Positions 41,508 through 50,018 of a DNA stretch of 51,890 bases are shown in pieces. The translations under genes and the position numbers were made by a program. The stretch's first letter is position 1. Each line of letters starts with the position of its first letter. The DNA comes from an uncultured Acetatifactor sp. (GTDB lineage Bacteria > Bacillota > Clostridia > Lachnospirales > Lachnospiraceae): contig NZ_CAJUCP010000040.1 in the NCBI RefSeq assembly GCF_910585425.1, forward strand, positions 1 through 51,890, read 5' to 3'. The notes beneath the pieces were generated by a model. The model saw only the letters and a list, made by a program, of their open reading frames with translations. It did not search any database and had not been told where the DNA came from.

Positions 41508-42668
41508 ATGTGGGCATTCATTTTCAGGGCATTGTTCGCGGGGCTGGGACTGGGCCTCCTGTACCTGGGGAGCCGGTTCGCCAGATTTTCCACGGTCCGC
41601 CGGGCGGCGGGAAAATGGAAGGCTCTCCTTCCACGGAAGAAGTGCATTCCATGGAAGAAGGGCGTTCCGGAGAAGCTGCTGTGCTTCCTGATAGGGCTGG
41701 TTCCGGCTCTGGCCATGGTGCTGGCCCTGTGGAAAGCGCTTGGCGTGTTCAACGCCGCAATCTGCGTGATTCATCTGACGGTCATCTGGATCCTCTGCGA
41801 TGGGGTGAACCTGATTGTGAGAAAGAAGCGGGGGCGCGACTCCGAGAGATACTACGCGGGCGTCTTCGCGCTGGGGATCACGTTCTGCTATCTGGCCTGC
41901 GGCTGGTATCTGGCCCACCATGTGTGGCGGACGGCATACGCCCTGGACACGGAAAAGCAGGTGGGGAACCTGCGGATCGTGCTGTTCGCGGACTCTCATG
42001 TGGGGAGCACCTTTGACGGAGAGGGATTCGGGGAATTGGTGGAGCGGATGCAGGAGGAGCAGCCCGACATCGTTGTGGTGGTCGGGGACTATGTGGACGA
42101 TGACACCACAAAGGAGGACATGGTGGCGGCCTGTGAGGCGCTGGGCACCCTGGAGACTACATACGGCGTCTACTATGCCTTCGGAAACCATGACAAGGGG
42201 TATTTCGGCCCGGCCTATCGCGGATACAGCGGGGCGGATCTGGTGGCGGAGCTGGAGAGGAACGGCGTCACGGTGCTCCAGGATGAGACGGTGCTGCTGG
42301 GCGGACAGTTCTACCTAATCGGGAGGCAGGACCGCTCTCAGCCGGGCCGGGCTTCCATGGAGGAGCTGACGGCAGGGCTGGACAGGGACAGATACAGCAT
42401 CGTCCTGGACCACCAGCCCTATGAGTACGATGCCCAGGCGGCCTCAGGCGTGGACCTGGTGCTGTCCGGCCACACCCACGGCGGGCAGCTCTTCCCCTTC
42501 CACCGCTTCGGGGAATGGCTGGGGATGGACGCCAAAATCTATGGGCTGGAGAGGCGGGAGAATACGGACTTCATCGTCACCTCCGGGATTTCGGACTGGA
42601 CGATTCAGTTCAAGACCGGGTGCAGGTCGGAGTATGTGGTGGTTGATGTGCTGGGGGCGGAGCCTTGA
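41508..42668 (+). CDS. membrane-bound metallophosphoesterase
   Basis: 386 residues. N-terminal membrane segments (FIFRALFAGLGLGLLYLGSRF, KLLCFLIGLVPALAMVLALW and two more) are followed by a calcineurin-like domain from about residue 155: IVLFADSHVGS, VVVGDYVDD, AFGNHDKG, LDHQPYEYD and LSGHTHGGQLFPF. All metal ligands are present. The layout resembles YkuE/YaeI-type enzymes, which act on lipid or wall intermediates. It starts 4 bases after the ECF stop, so the two are cotranscribed. A basic loop (LLPRKKCIPWKKGVPEKLL) is encoded by the 18-bp repeat at 41621-41674. Confidence 0.92.
   Translation: MWAFIFRALFAGLGLGLLYLGSRFARFSTVRRAAGKWKALLPRKKCIPWKKGVPEKLLCFLIGLVPALAMVLALWKALGVFNAAICVIHLTVIWILCDGVNLIVRKKRGRDSERYYAGVFALGITFCYLACGWYLAHHVWRTAYALDTEKQVGNLRIVLFADSHVGSTFDGEGFGELVERMQEEQPDIVVVVGDYVDDDTTKEDMVAACEALGTLETTYGVYYAFGNHDKGYFGPAYRGYSGADLVAELERNGVTVLQDETVLLGGQFYLIGRQDRSQPGRASMEELTAGLDRDRYSIVLDHQPYEYDAQAASGVDLVLSGHTHGGQLFPFHRFGEWLGMDAKIYGLERRENTDFIVTSGISDWTIQFKTGCRSEYVVVDVLGAEP
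41621..41674. repeat. 18-bp repeat, three units, related to the array at 37781-37888
   Basis: Three units (41621, 41639, 41657) match the other array's minus strand closely, for example TTCCATGGAAGAAGGGCG here against TTCCATGGAAGGAGCGCA there. Here it is read in another frame and gives lysine/proline-rich sequence; the unused frame would give STEEVHSMEEGRSGEA, like the peptide at the first locus. Confidence 0.85.
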
Positions 42669-42762
42669 AGGGATATCGGAATATAGTATAGAAAATGATG
42701 GCAAAATAGAAATGTCAGCGCAATGCGGACAGGAACAGGGGCGTATGCAGGGGAGCATGGGC

Positions 42763-42788
42763 CCTTGTTTAATTCTCAAGGCGTTTTT
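42763..42788 (+). terminator. weak terminator before the clpS operon
   Basis: CCTTG and CAAGG form a short 5-base stem with a 9-base loop, followed by CGTTTTT. Confidence 0.4.
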
Positions 42789-42806
42789 CAGATTTCAGGA
42801 AGTATA

Positions 42807-42835
42807 TTGCTATTTTCCCTGCAAAGCTTTATACT
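42807..42835 (+). promoter_or_regulatory. promoter of the clpS-clpA-aat operon
   Basis: TTGCTA (42807-42812) and TATACT (42830-42835) are 17 bases apart, about 70 bases before clpS. Confidence 0.65.
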
Positions 42836-42903
42836 GTTAAGAGTGAAGAAAAGGTTCCGGCGGAGCATATGGGCACCGCGGGGAAGGAAGCGGGAAGAGG
42901 ATC

Positions 42904-43203
42904 ATGGCAGTACAGGGAGAGACAAGGGAAAAGACAAGAATCAATATACGGGAGCCCAGGCATTACCGTGTGGTCATGCACAATGATGATTTCACTCCCA
43001 TGGATTTCGTGGTGGAGATATTGATTGATATCTTCCATAAAGGAATCCCGGAGGCGGAGCGCCTGATGCTGACGGTGCACGAAAGCGGCCGGGCGGCGGT
43101 AGGGTCATACCCTTACGACATAGCCGCCACGAAGGTGCAGATGGCCCTGGGCCGGGCCAGGGAAGGGGGCTACCCTTTCCGGATGACGCTTGAGGAGGCG
43201 TAA
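42904..43203 (+). CDS. clpS: ClpS adaptor protein
   Basis: 99 residues. ClpS binds proteins that carry an N-terminal Leu, Phe, Tyr or Trp and hands them to ClpA. Seen: YRVVMHNDDFTPMDFVVEIL, with the N, D and D of the N-degron pocket, the second pocket residue in LTVHESGRAAVG, and YPFRMTLEE at the end. The N-terminal tail is short and charged. The stop is 2 bases from the clpA start, so the two are coupled. Confidence 0.95.
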   Translation: MAVQGETREKTRINIREPRHYRVVMHNDDFTPMDFVVEILIDIFHKGIPEAERLMLTVHESGRAAVGSYPYDIAATKVQMALGRAREGGYPFRMTLEEA

Positions 43204-43205
43204 AT

Positions 43206-46025
43206 ATGTACGTATCGAAAGAAGTGGCGGATGTCATCGACAGAGCCTACACGCTTGCGAAGGACGCCCGCTTTGAATATGTGACGCCGGAGCTTGCGCT
43301 GTACGCGGCCTGTGAGAATCCGGTGTTCGCCAGGGCCTTTGAAAGCTGCGGCGGGAACCGCAGGAGGCTGGACAGGGACCTGCGGGACTATCTGGAGGAA
43401 TATATGGAGCAGACGGCGGAGCCCGGCGATGAGCCCCAACTGTCCCAGGGCATGGGATATGTGCTGGCGCAGGGGTGGGAGGCTGCCCAGAACGGCGACA
43501 AGCCCATGATGGAGCTGGCCCATCTGATTTCCGCCATGTACGGGCTGGGGGAAAGCTATGGGGTCTACTATATGCGGCTCCAGGGGGTGGAGCGGGTAGA
43601 TCTGCTCCGGGAGATGACCATCGCCTATGAGGAAGCGGCAGGGAAAGGAAGACAGAGCGGAACTGCCCGCAGGAAAAGGGGACGGCAGACGAAGCCGACA
43701 GCGCCGGACAGGAAAGCGCAGGAACCCGTCCGCCCGGAGGACGGGAAGGGCTTGGGCCAACCGGGAGATAAGGGTTTAGCCGGAATGGGCAGCGGCGCCG
43801 GCTCCATGGAGGAAAGTTTCGCGGGATTGGGCGGCAGCCTGGGCTCCGGAGAGGAAGGCTCCGGCGGGAAATCGGACTCCGGGAAGGAAGAGCGGCAGAG
43901 GGATGACGAGGATGCCTGGGACCAGGGCGACTGGGGGCATGGGGACGAGGAAGACGATGAGGCCTTGGCGGAGGACGGCTTCTGGCAGCAGTACGCCACC
44001 TGCCTGGGCGATGAGCTGGAGGGAAGGAATCCGCTGATCGGCCGGGAGCGGGAGCTGGAGCGGACCATGCAGATCCTCTGCCGCAGGGAGAAGAACAACG
44101 CCCTGCATATCGGCGAGCCCGGCGTGGGCAAGACTGCCATCACCTACGGCCTGGCGCGGCTTTTGGAGGAAGGAAAGGTGCCGGAGCCATTGCGGAACGC
44201 GAAAATATTCGCGCTGGACCTGGGCAGCCTCCTGGCCGGAACCCAGTACCGGGGGGATTTCGAGAAGCGATTCAAGCGGGTGATGGACAGCATCGCCCAG
44301 GAGGAGCGCGCGATCGTCTATATCGATGAGATCCACAACATCGTAGGCGCAGGGGCGGTGAACGGCGGGAGCTTCGACATCTCCAACATGCTCAAGCCCT
44401 ACCTGGCCCAGGGCCGTATCCGCTTCATCGGGGCCACCACCTATGAGGAATATAAAAAGCATTTTGAGAAGAATAAAAGCCTGGTGCGGCGCTTCCAGAA
44501 CATCGACATCGAAGAGCCGGGCACTGCCGATGCCATCCGGATCCTGGAGGGGCTGCGGGAGGGCTACGAGACCTTCCACGGCGTGCGCTATGAGGAGGGC
44601 GTGCTGGAGTATGCGGTGGAGATGAGCGCGAAATATATCAATGAACGCTACCTGCCGGACAAGGCCATCGACCTGATAGACGAGGCGGGGGCTTACCGCA
44701 GGCTGCATCCCTTGGGGGAGGGGCAGGAAGCGGCGGAGGGAAGCGCTGCTGACGGGGCTACCGGACCGCAGGGCCTGAAGGAGGAGAGGCATCCCGATGG
44801 CAGACAGGAAGGGGCAGCCCTGGGGCAGGGGGAGTCGCCGGACAGAACCGTCTTGGAGGGGGAGCTGTCCGACAGCGGCTCCCCGGCCGGGGCAGGATCC
44901 ATGCAGACGGTAGACAAAAATCTTATAGACGAAATATTGTCGAAAACCTGCCACATCCCCAAACAGGCCGTGGAGCGGGACGAGACCGCCGCCCTCGCCA
45001 CCCTGGAGGAGCGCCTGAAAAAATGCGTCTTCGGCCAGAACGAGGCCATCTCCCAGGTGGTGAACGCCGTGAAGTTCTCCAGGGCCGGGCTGCTGGAGGA
45101 GGGGAAGCCCCTGGCCAGCCTCCTGTTCGTGGGCCCCACCGGCGTGGGCAAGACGGAGATCGCCAGGAGCCTGGCCAGGGAGCTGGGCGTCCGCCTGATC
45201 CGCTTCGACATGAGCGAGTATGGGGAGAAGCACGCCGTGGCCAAGCTGATCGGTGCGCCCGCGGGGTACGTGGGCTACGAGGAGGGTGGGCTGCTGACGG
45301 AGGAGATCCGGAAGAACCCTCACGCAGTGCTTCTGCTGGACGAAATCGAGAAGGCCCACCCGGACATCTACAATATCCTGCTCCAGGCCATGGACTATGC
45401 CACCCTGACGGACAACCAGGGCCGGAAAGCGGATTTCAGGAATGTGATCATCATCATGACCTCCAACGCCGGGGCCAGCCGGATTGGAAAGCACGGCATC
45501 GGCTTCCAGGGGCAGGACGTGGGCGGCGAGGCCATCCTGGAGGAAGTGAAGCGCATCTTCCAGCCGGAGTTCCGCAACCGCCTGAACCGGATCGTGGTAT
45601 TCAGGGGCATGGACAGACAGATGGCGGACCGGATCGTGAAGAAGAAGCTGGGCGAGCTGGCGGATATGCTTTTGCGGAAAAACGTGCATCTGTCCGTGGA
45701 TGCCCAGGCGGAGCGGCTGGTGGAGGAAAAGGGCATCAGCGCGGAGTTCGGCGCCAGAGAGATAGAGCGCGTGATCCAGGGGGAGGTCAAGCCCCTGCTG
45801 GTGGACGAGATTTTGTTCGGCGCTCTGAGAGAGGGCGGGAGCTGCAGCCTGACGGCCCGGGCGGGGCGTTTCCTGCTGGAGCTGCCCGGCCTTTCGGGGG
45901 AGGACGGGGCCCGGATGGCGGGAAGCCCAGGCGGCGCCCGTCAGCCTGCCGGGGAGCCTTCCGGGGAGGCAGTGCTGTCCGGAGGAGAGGGCTGCGGAGC
46001 AAAAGCCGGAAAGGATTTTACGTAA
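43206..46025 (+). CDS. clpA: ClpA, Clp protease ATPase subunit, with two low-complexity inserts
   Basis: 939 residues, against about 750 for typical ClpA. Residues 1-140 form the N-domain that binds ClpS. A first insert of about 110 residues (143-255) is rich in G, S, E and K. D1 has Walker A GEPGVGKT near 303 and Walker B YIDEIHN. A second insert of about 60 residues lies between DLIDEAGAYRRL and TVDKNLIDEILS, where E. coli ClpA has about 15. D2 has Walker A GPTGVGKT near 643 and Walker B VLLLDEIEKAHP. The ClpP-docking loop is present as HGIGFQ. All ATPase motifs are intact, so it should work with ClpP, which is not in the window. Confidence 0.95.
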   Translation: MYVSKEVADVIDRAYTLAKDARFEYVTPELALYAACENPVFARAFESCGGNRRRLDRDLRDYLEEYMEQTAEPGDEPQLSQGMGYVLAQGWEAAQNGDKPMMELAHLISAMYGLGESYGVYYMRLQGVERVDLLREMTIAYEEAAGKGRQSGTARRKRGRQTKPTAPDRKAQEPVRPEDGKGLGQPGDKGLAGMGSGAGSMEESFAGLGGSLGSGEEGSGGKSDSGKEERQRDDEDAWDQGDWGHGDEEDDEALAEDGFWQQYATCLGDELEGRNPLIGRERELERTMQILCRREKNNALHIGEPGVGKTAITYGLARLLEEGKVPEPLRNAKIFALDLGSLLAGTQYRGDFEKRFKRVMDSIAQEERAIVYIDEIHNIVGAGAVNGGSFDISNMLKPYLAQGRIRFIGATTYEEYKKHFEKNKSLVRRFQNIDIEEPGTADAIRILEGLREGYETFHGVRYEEGVLEYAVEMSAKYINERYLPDKAIDLIDEAGAYRRLHPLGEGQEAAEGSAADGATGPQGLKEERHPDGRQEGAALGQGESPDRTVLEGELSDSGSPAGAGSMQTVDKNLIDEILSKTCHIPKQAVERDETAALATLEERLKKCVFGQNEAISQVVNAVKFSRAGLLEEGKPLASLLFVGPTGVGKTEIARSLARELGVRLIRFDMSEYGEKHAVAKLIGAPAGYVGYEEGGLLTEEIRKNPHAVLLLDEIEKAHPDIYNILLQAMDYATLTDNQGRKADFRNVIIIMTSNAGASRIGKHGIGFQGQDVGGEAILEEVKRIFQPEFRNRLNRIVVFRGMDRQMADRIVKKKLGELADMLLRKNVHLSVDAQAERLVEEKGISAEFGAREIERVIQGEVKPLLVDEILFGALREGGSCSLTARAGRFLLELPGLSGEDGARMAGSPGGARQPAGEPSGEAVLSGGEGCGAKAGKDFT

Positions 46026-46038
46026 GGGGGAATGATAT

Positions 46039-46692
46039 ATGCCGGTCTATCGGCTGAATGAGGGGGAAATCACTTTTCCGAATCCCATGTACGCCCGCCG
46101 GGACGGCCTACTGGCGGTGGGCGGGGATTTGAGCGTGGAGCGGCTTCTGCTGGCCTACACCCACGGAATCTTTCCCTGGTACGACCCGGGGGAGGAAATC
46201 CTGTGGTGGTGCCCCAGGGAGCGTTTCGTTATTTTCCCGGAGGAGATACATATTTCCCATTCCATGCGGAAATATTGGAAGAAGCATAAGCTCAGGCTGG
46301 TGCTGAACAGGGACTTCGCGGACACCATGCACCGCTGCCGCGTGAAGCGGGAATTCAAGGAGGGGACATGGATCTCCGACGAGATGGAGGCGGCTTACTG
46401 CAGGCTGTTCCAGGCGGGCTATGCCGTCAGCGTGGAGGTGTCCGAGGACGGGGAGCTGGCGGGAGGCCTCTACGGCGTGTCCATCGGCAGGTGCTTTTTC
46501 GGAGAGAGCATGTTCTCGGAGCGGGAGAACGGCTCCAAGGCCGCCCTGATCGCCTTCGCCAGACTGCTTCAGCGCAGCCGGTTCCTGTTCATGGACTGCC
46601 AGTTCTACACGGAGCATCTGGAGAGCATGGGCGGGCGGTACATCTCCTGGGAGGAATACGACAGGATGCTGGAGGAGGGCACCGGGAGGTGA
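46039..46692 (+). CDS. aat: leucyl/phenylalanyl-tRNA-protein transferase
   Basis: 217 residues. The enzyme adds Leu or Phe from aminoacyl-tRNA to proteins with N-terminal Lys or Arg, making them ClpS substrates. Seen: FPNPMYARRDGLLAVGGDLSVERLLLAY, GIFPWYDPGEEILWWCPRERFVI, FKEGTWISDEMEAAYCRLF, GGLYGVSIGRCFFGESMFS and FMDCQFYTEHLESMGGRYI, all family blocks. It follows clpA by 13 bases, so clpS, clpA and aat form one operon: the entire bacterial leucine/phenylalanine N-degron pathway except ClpP. Confidence 0.96.
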   Translation: MPVYRLNEGEITFPNPMYARRDGLLAVGGDLSVERLLLAYTHGIFPWYDPGEEILWWCPRERFVIFPEEIHISHSMRKYWKKHKLRLVLNRDFADTMHRCRVKREFKEGTWISDEMEAAYCRLFQAGYAVSVEVSEDGELAGGLYGVSIGRCFFGESMFSERENGSKAALIAFARLLQRSRFLFMDCQFYTEHLESMGGRYISWEEYDRMLEEGTGR

Positions 46693-46822
46693 CGGGATAG
46701 CGGAAAGAAATAGACGGCTGGAAGGAGAGGCTTATGGAGCGTTTCACAGGGTATGGCCCTGATTCATATATGACAGGGGAAGCTGCCGGGATGGACAGGC
46801 AGTGGGAAGCGAGGTGCGGAGG

Positions 46823-48181
46823 ATGAGATTACGGAGCAGAGTGGCGATATGGTGCGGGAAGCTTGCCTGTACCATGAGCCGCAGGCTGGGAAAAGGGAGC
46901 GGGTCCTCCCTTCCAGGGCGGGTGGCGCGGAAAATCGACCCGGAGATTCTGTCGGTGATGAGCGGCATGGTGCGGGAGAAGATCATAGCGGTGACAGGGA
47001 CCAACGGCAAGACCACCACCACCAGCCTCATGGCCCATGTGCTGACCCAATCCGGAAAACGAGTGGTCTGGAACAGGATGGGAGCCAATCTCATGGACGG
47101 CGCCATCACGTCCTTCGTGCAGGCCGCAGGGAAAAGCGGGCGGCTGGACGCGGATTATGCCTGCATAGAGGTGGACGAGATGGCCTCCGTGCGGGTGTTT
47201 CCGCTGCTGAAGCCGGACTGCGTGCTGGTGACCAATATTTTCCGGGATCAACTGGACCGCACCTGCGAGGTGGACATCACCTGCGGCCAGATCCAGAAGG
47301 CCATGCAGACCGTGCCGGAGGCGAAGCTGATCACCAACTGCGACGACATCTGCTCCTACACGCTGGCTGCGGGATGCCGGAATCCGAAGCTCACCTTCGG
47401 CATCGGCGAACGGATCGCGGACGACATGCCGGTGGGGACCGGGGAGAGCGTCTTCTGCCCCTCCTGCGGCTGTCGGCTGGAGTATGACTTCGTCCACTAT
47501 GGGCAGTTGGGGGTCTACCATTGCCCGGACTGCGGGCTGGCGCGCCCGGAGCCTGACATGACCGTGACGGACGTGGTGTTCGAGGATGGGGCCTATTCCT
47601 TTACCCTGGACGGCAGACGGATCGAGTCCGGCGCCCAGGCCCCCTATAATGTATACAATACCTTAAGCGTCTATACCGCCCTGTACGCGGCGGGCGGGCC
47701 GAGGGAGGGCTTCGAGCAGGCAATCGGCGCCTTTGACTACGGAAACAACAGAGAATGCGCCTATCAGATCGGCGGGGCCCATGTGCAGCTCTACCTGACC
47801 AAGAATCCTGTGGGCTTCCAGCAGAAGATATTCCTGATCCGCAGGGACCCTGCCCCTAAGGACATCATCATCCAGATCAATGACACCGTGCTGGACGGGG
47901 AGGACGTGTCATGGCTGTGGGACGTGGATTTCTCCTATCTGCATGAGGCCGGGGTGGCCTCTATCGTCACGGTGGGGACCAGGGGGGCGGACATGGAGGT
48001 GCGCCTGAAATATGAGGACATCGCCAGCCGCCTGGGCAGGGGCATCCGGGAGGCCGTGGAGGAGCTCACGAAGCGGGGAAGCCGCAACCTCTACATCATC
48101 ACCAATTACTCCGGCCTGTACCCTACGATCAAGATGCTGGACGACATGCAGGCAGCGGGGAAGGAGGGCATCAGCCAATGA
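46823..48181 (+). CDS. murT: lipid II isoglutaminyl synthase subunit MurT
   Basis: 452 residues. With GatD it amidates the D-glutamate of lipid II. Mur-ligase-like ATP loop VTGTNGKTTTTSLMAH near residue 56, a four-cysteine zinc ribbon (CPSCGC and CPDCGL near 212-240) typical of MurT, and the C-terminal Mur ligase and DUF1727 parts with NIFRDQLDRTCEVD earlier and YIITNYSGLYPTIKML at the end. I chose ATG 46823, where GAGG lies 8 bases upstream; GTG 46802 is an alternative. It overlaps gatD by four bases (ATGA). Confidence 0.96.
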   Translation: MRLRSRVAIWCGKLACTMSRRLGKGSGSSLPGRVARKIDPEILSVMSGMVREKIIAVTGTNGKTTTTSLMAHVLTQSGKRVVWNRMGANLMDGAITSFVQAAGKSGRLDADYACIEVDEMASVRVFPLLKPDCVLVTNIFRDQLDRTCEVDITCGQIQKAMQTVPEAKLITNCDDICSYTLAAGCRNPKLTFGIGERIADDMPVGTGESVFCPSCGCRLEYDFVHYGQLGVYHCPDCGLARPEPDMTVTDVVFEDGAYSFTLDGRRIESGAQAPYNVYNTLSVYTALYAAGGPREGFEQAIGAFDYGNNRECAYQIGGAHVQLYLTKNPVGFQQKIFLIRRDPAPKDIIIQINDTVLDGEDVSWLWDVDFSYLHEAGVASIVTVGTRGADMEVRLKYEDIASRLGRGIREAVEELTKRGSRNLYIITNYSGLYPTIKMLDDMQAAGKEGISQ

Positions 48182-48912
48182 AAGTGACCATAGGACATCT
48201 GTATCCGGATCTGTTCAACCTCTATGGCGACAGCGGGAACGTCCAGTGCCTGAAGCAGCGCCTCGTCTGGCGGGACATGGAGGCGGAGGTCTGCCCTCTG
48301 TGCGCCGGGGACGAGATCGACTTCGGGAAGCTGGACATCCTGGTCTGGGGAGGCGGCTCCGACAAGGGACAGGCCCTGGCCGTGGATTACCTCAGGCAGA
48401 TTCGGCAGGATTTCAAGGACTATGTGGAAGACGGAGGAGTAGTCCTAGCCATATGCGGGGCCTTCCAGCTTCTGGGGAAATATTATCAGGCCGGGGAGGA
48501 CAGGATAGAGGGGCTGGACATCCTGGACATCCACACAGAGCGCTGCGACGAGCGGCTGGTGGGGAATGTGGTGCTGGAGAGCCCTCTGTTCGGCACGCCT
48601 GTGGTGGGCTTCGAGAACCACGCGGGGCGCACCATCATCGGGGACTGCACGCCCCTGGGGAAGGTGCTGTACGGCCGGGGGAATACCGGGGACGGGGGCT
48701 ATGAGGGCGTTGTCTACAAGAATGTCATCGGAAGCTACCTCCACGGGCCGCTGCTGCCTAAGAACCCGGAGGTCTGCGACTGGCTCCTGGAGCGGGCGCT
48801 GAGGCGCAGGTACGGGGAGGGCGTGGAGCTGAAGGAGCTCTCCGATGAGGCGGAGCTGAGGGCCAACCGGAACATGGCGGAGAGGCTGGGGGTGGGGAAG
48901 AAGGGAAGATGA
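48178..48912 (+). CDS. gatD: lipid II isoglutaminyl synthase glutaminase GatD
   Basis: 244 residues, class I glutamine amidotransferase fold. The nucleophile is C93 in LAICGAFQLLG and the partner histidine H189 in GSYLHGPLLPKNP, matching characterised GatD proteins. It supplies ammonia to MurT. The start is coupled to murT. After the stop a strong promoter begins a new unit. Confidence 0.96.
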   Translation: MKVTIGHLYPDLFNLYGDSGNVQCLKQRLVWRDMEAEVCPLCAGDEIDFGKLDILVWGGGSDKGQALAVDYLRQIRQDFKDYVEDGGVVLAICGAFQLLGKYYQAGEDRIEGLDILDIHTERCDERLVGNVVLESPLFGTPVVGFENHAGRTIIGDCTPLGKVLYGRGNTGDGGYEGVVYKNVIGSYLHGPLLPKNPEVCDWLLERALRRRYGEGVELKELSDEAELRANRNMAERLGVGKKGR

Positions 48913-48914
48913 TA

Positions 48915-48943
48915 TTGTATATTCCGGCCAAGGGTGCTATAAT
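48915..48943 (+). promoter_or_regulatory. strong promoter of the GGDEF gene
   Basis: TTGTAT (48915-48920) and a perfect TATAAT (48938-48943) are 17 bases apart, and TGC just before the -10 makes it an extended -10 as well. Confidence 0.85.
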
Positions 48944-48999
48944 GAAAACAATTTTTGTAAAACAGAGGGGTATCCTGCGAAACATATGAGGTGAGGCGA

Positions 49000-49971
49000 T
49001 TGAGTGGGGGAAAGAAGACAGGCGGAAAAAGGACGGCGGCAGAAGAACTGGACGGACTTACAGGCATCCTGAAGAAAAGCGTCGCGGAGGCGCGGATCAC
49101 ATCCATGCTGAGCGGGAATCCGGGAGGCACGCTTTTTCTGTGCGACCTGGACAATCTGAGGCGGATCAACAACCAACATGGGCATCTTGCCGGCGATGAA
49201 TGCCTGAAAGAGGCGGCGCAGATCATCATGTATATGATACGCCCCGGGGACATCTTCGGCAGGCGGGGAGGCGACGAATTCCTCATATTCATGCCCGGAT
49301 GCAGGGACGCTGTGCAGGCGGAGGAAATCTGCGGGCGCATAGAGAACCGTTTCCGTGTCGGCAAGGGGAAGGAAAAGGGCCGTATTCCCTTCACGGTGAC
49401 GGCGGTATGCGCCGTCTGGCAGCCCGGCGATACCTGCAGGGGGCTGCTGGGACGGGCGGACGAGGCGCTGGCGGCCCGCAGGGCATCGCTGTGCCAGCCG
49501 GATACAGGTAAGGAAAAGAGGAAGGACCAATACATAAAGGACGCCAACAGGATTCGGAAGGAACTCATAGAGCAGATTCGGAAGCCGGGCGCCTATTGTC
49601 AGGATTACGATACATTCAAGGGGATTTACCGTTTTCTGGAGCGCAGCATCATCCGCAGCGGCCAGAAAGCATGCGTCATCCTGATTACCGTGGTGGACGG
49701 ACAGGGGGGAAGCCTCCTGCCCCACGAGAAGGATATGCTGATGGAGCGGCTGGGGGAGGACATCGGACGCACCCTCCGCATCGGGGACGTGTATACCAGA
49801 TACTCCAGCAGCCAGTACCTCATTCTGGTCATTGATACCACGGAAGGCCAGGCAGACCTCATCGTGGGCCGGATAAAGGGGAAGTTCCTTGCGGACAGCC
49901 CGGGTAACAATATACTGGTCCACCACTGCTATGAGCTCCAGCCGGCCAGGGTCGGGGAGTTGATGGCATAG
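49000..49971 (+). CDS. diguanylate cyclase with a second, degenerate GGDEF-like domain
   Basis: 323 residues. The N-terminal GGDEF domain is intact: DGLTGILKK, CDLDNLRRINNQHGHLAGDECL and GRRGGDEFLIF (residues 88-98), so c-di-GMP synthesis is expected. A charged linker (about 170-195) leads to a second domain with the same shape but no signature: DVYTRYSSSQYLILVID near residue 262 replaces the GGDEF turn. The same degenerate pattern ends the next gene. I chose TTG 49000, with AGGTG 6 bases upstream; GTG 48991 has no ribosome site. No membrane segment. Confidence 0.88.
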   Translation: MSGGKKTGGKRTAAEELDGLTGILKKSVAEARITSMLSGNPGGTLFLCDLDNLRRINNQHGHLAGDECLKEAAQIIMYMIRPGDIFGRRGGDEFLIFMPGCRDAVQAEEICGRIENRFRVGKGKEKGRIPFTVTAVCAVWQPGDTCRGLLGRADEALAARRASLCQPDTGKEKRKDQYIKDANRIRKELIEQIRKPGAYCQDYDTFKGIYRFLERSIIRSGQKACVILITVVDGQGGSLLPHEKDMLMERLGEDIGRTLRIGDVYTRYSSSQYLILVIDTTEGQADLIVGRIKGKFLADSPGNNILVHHCYELQPARVGELMA

Positions 49972-50018
49972 GGCCCGGAACCTGCGGATATGGGAGCGCA
50001 TCGAAGGAGAGGCGGAAG

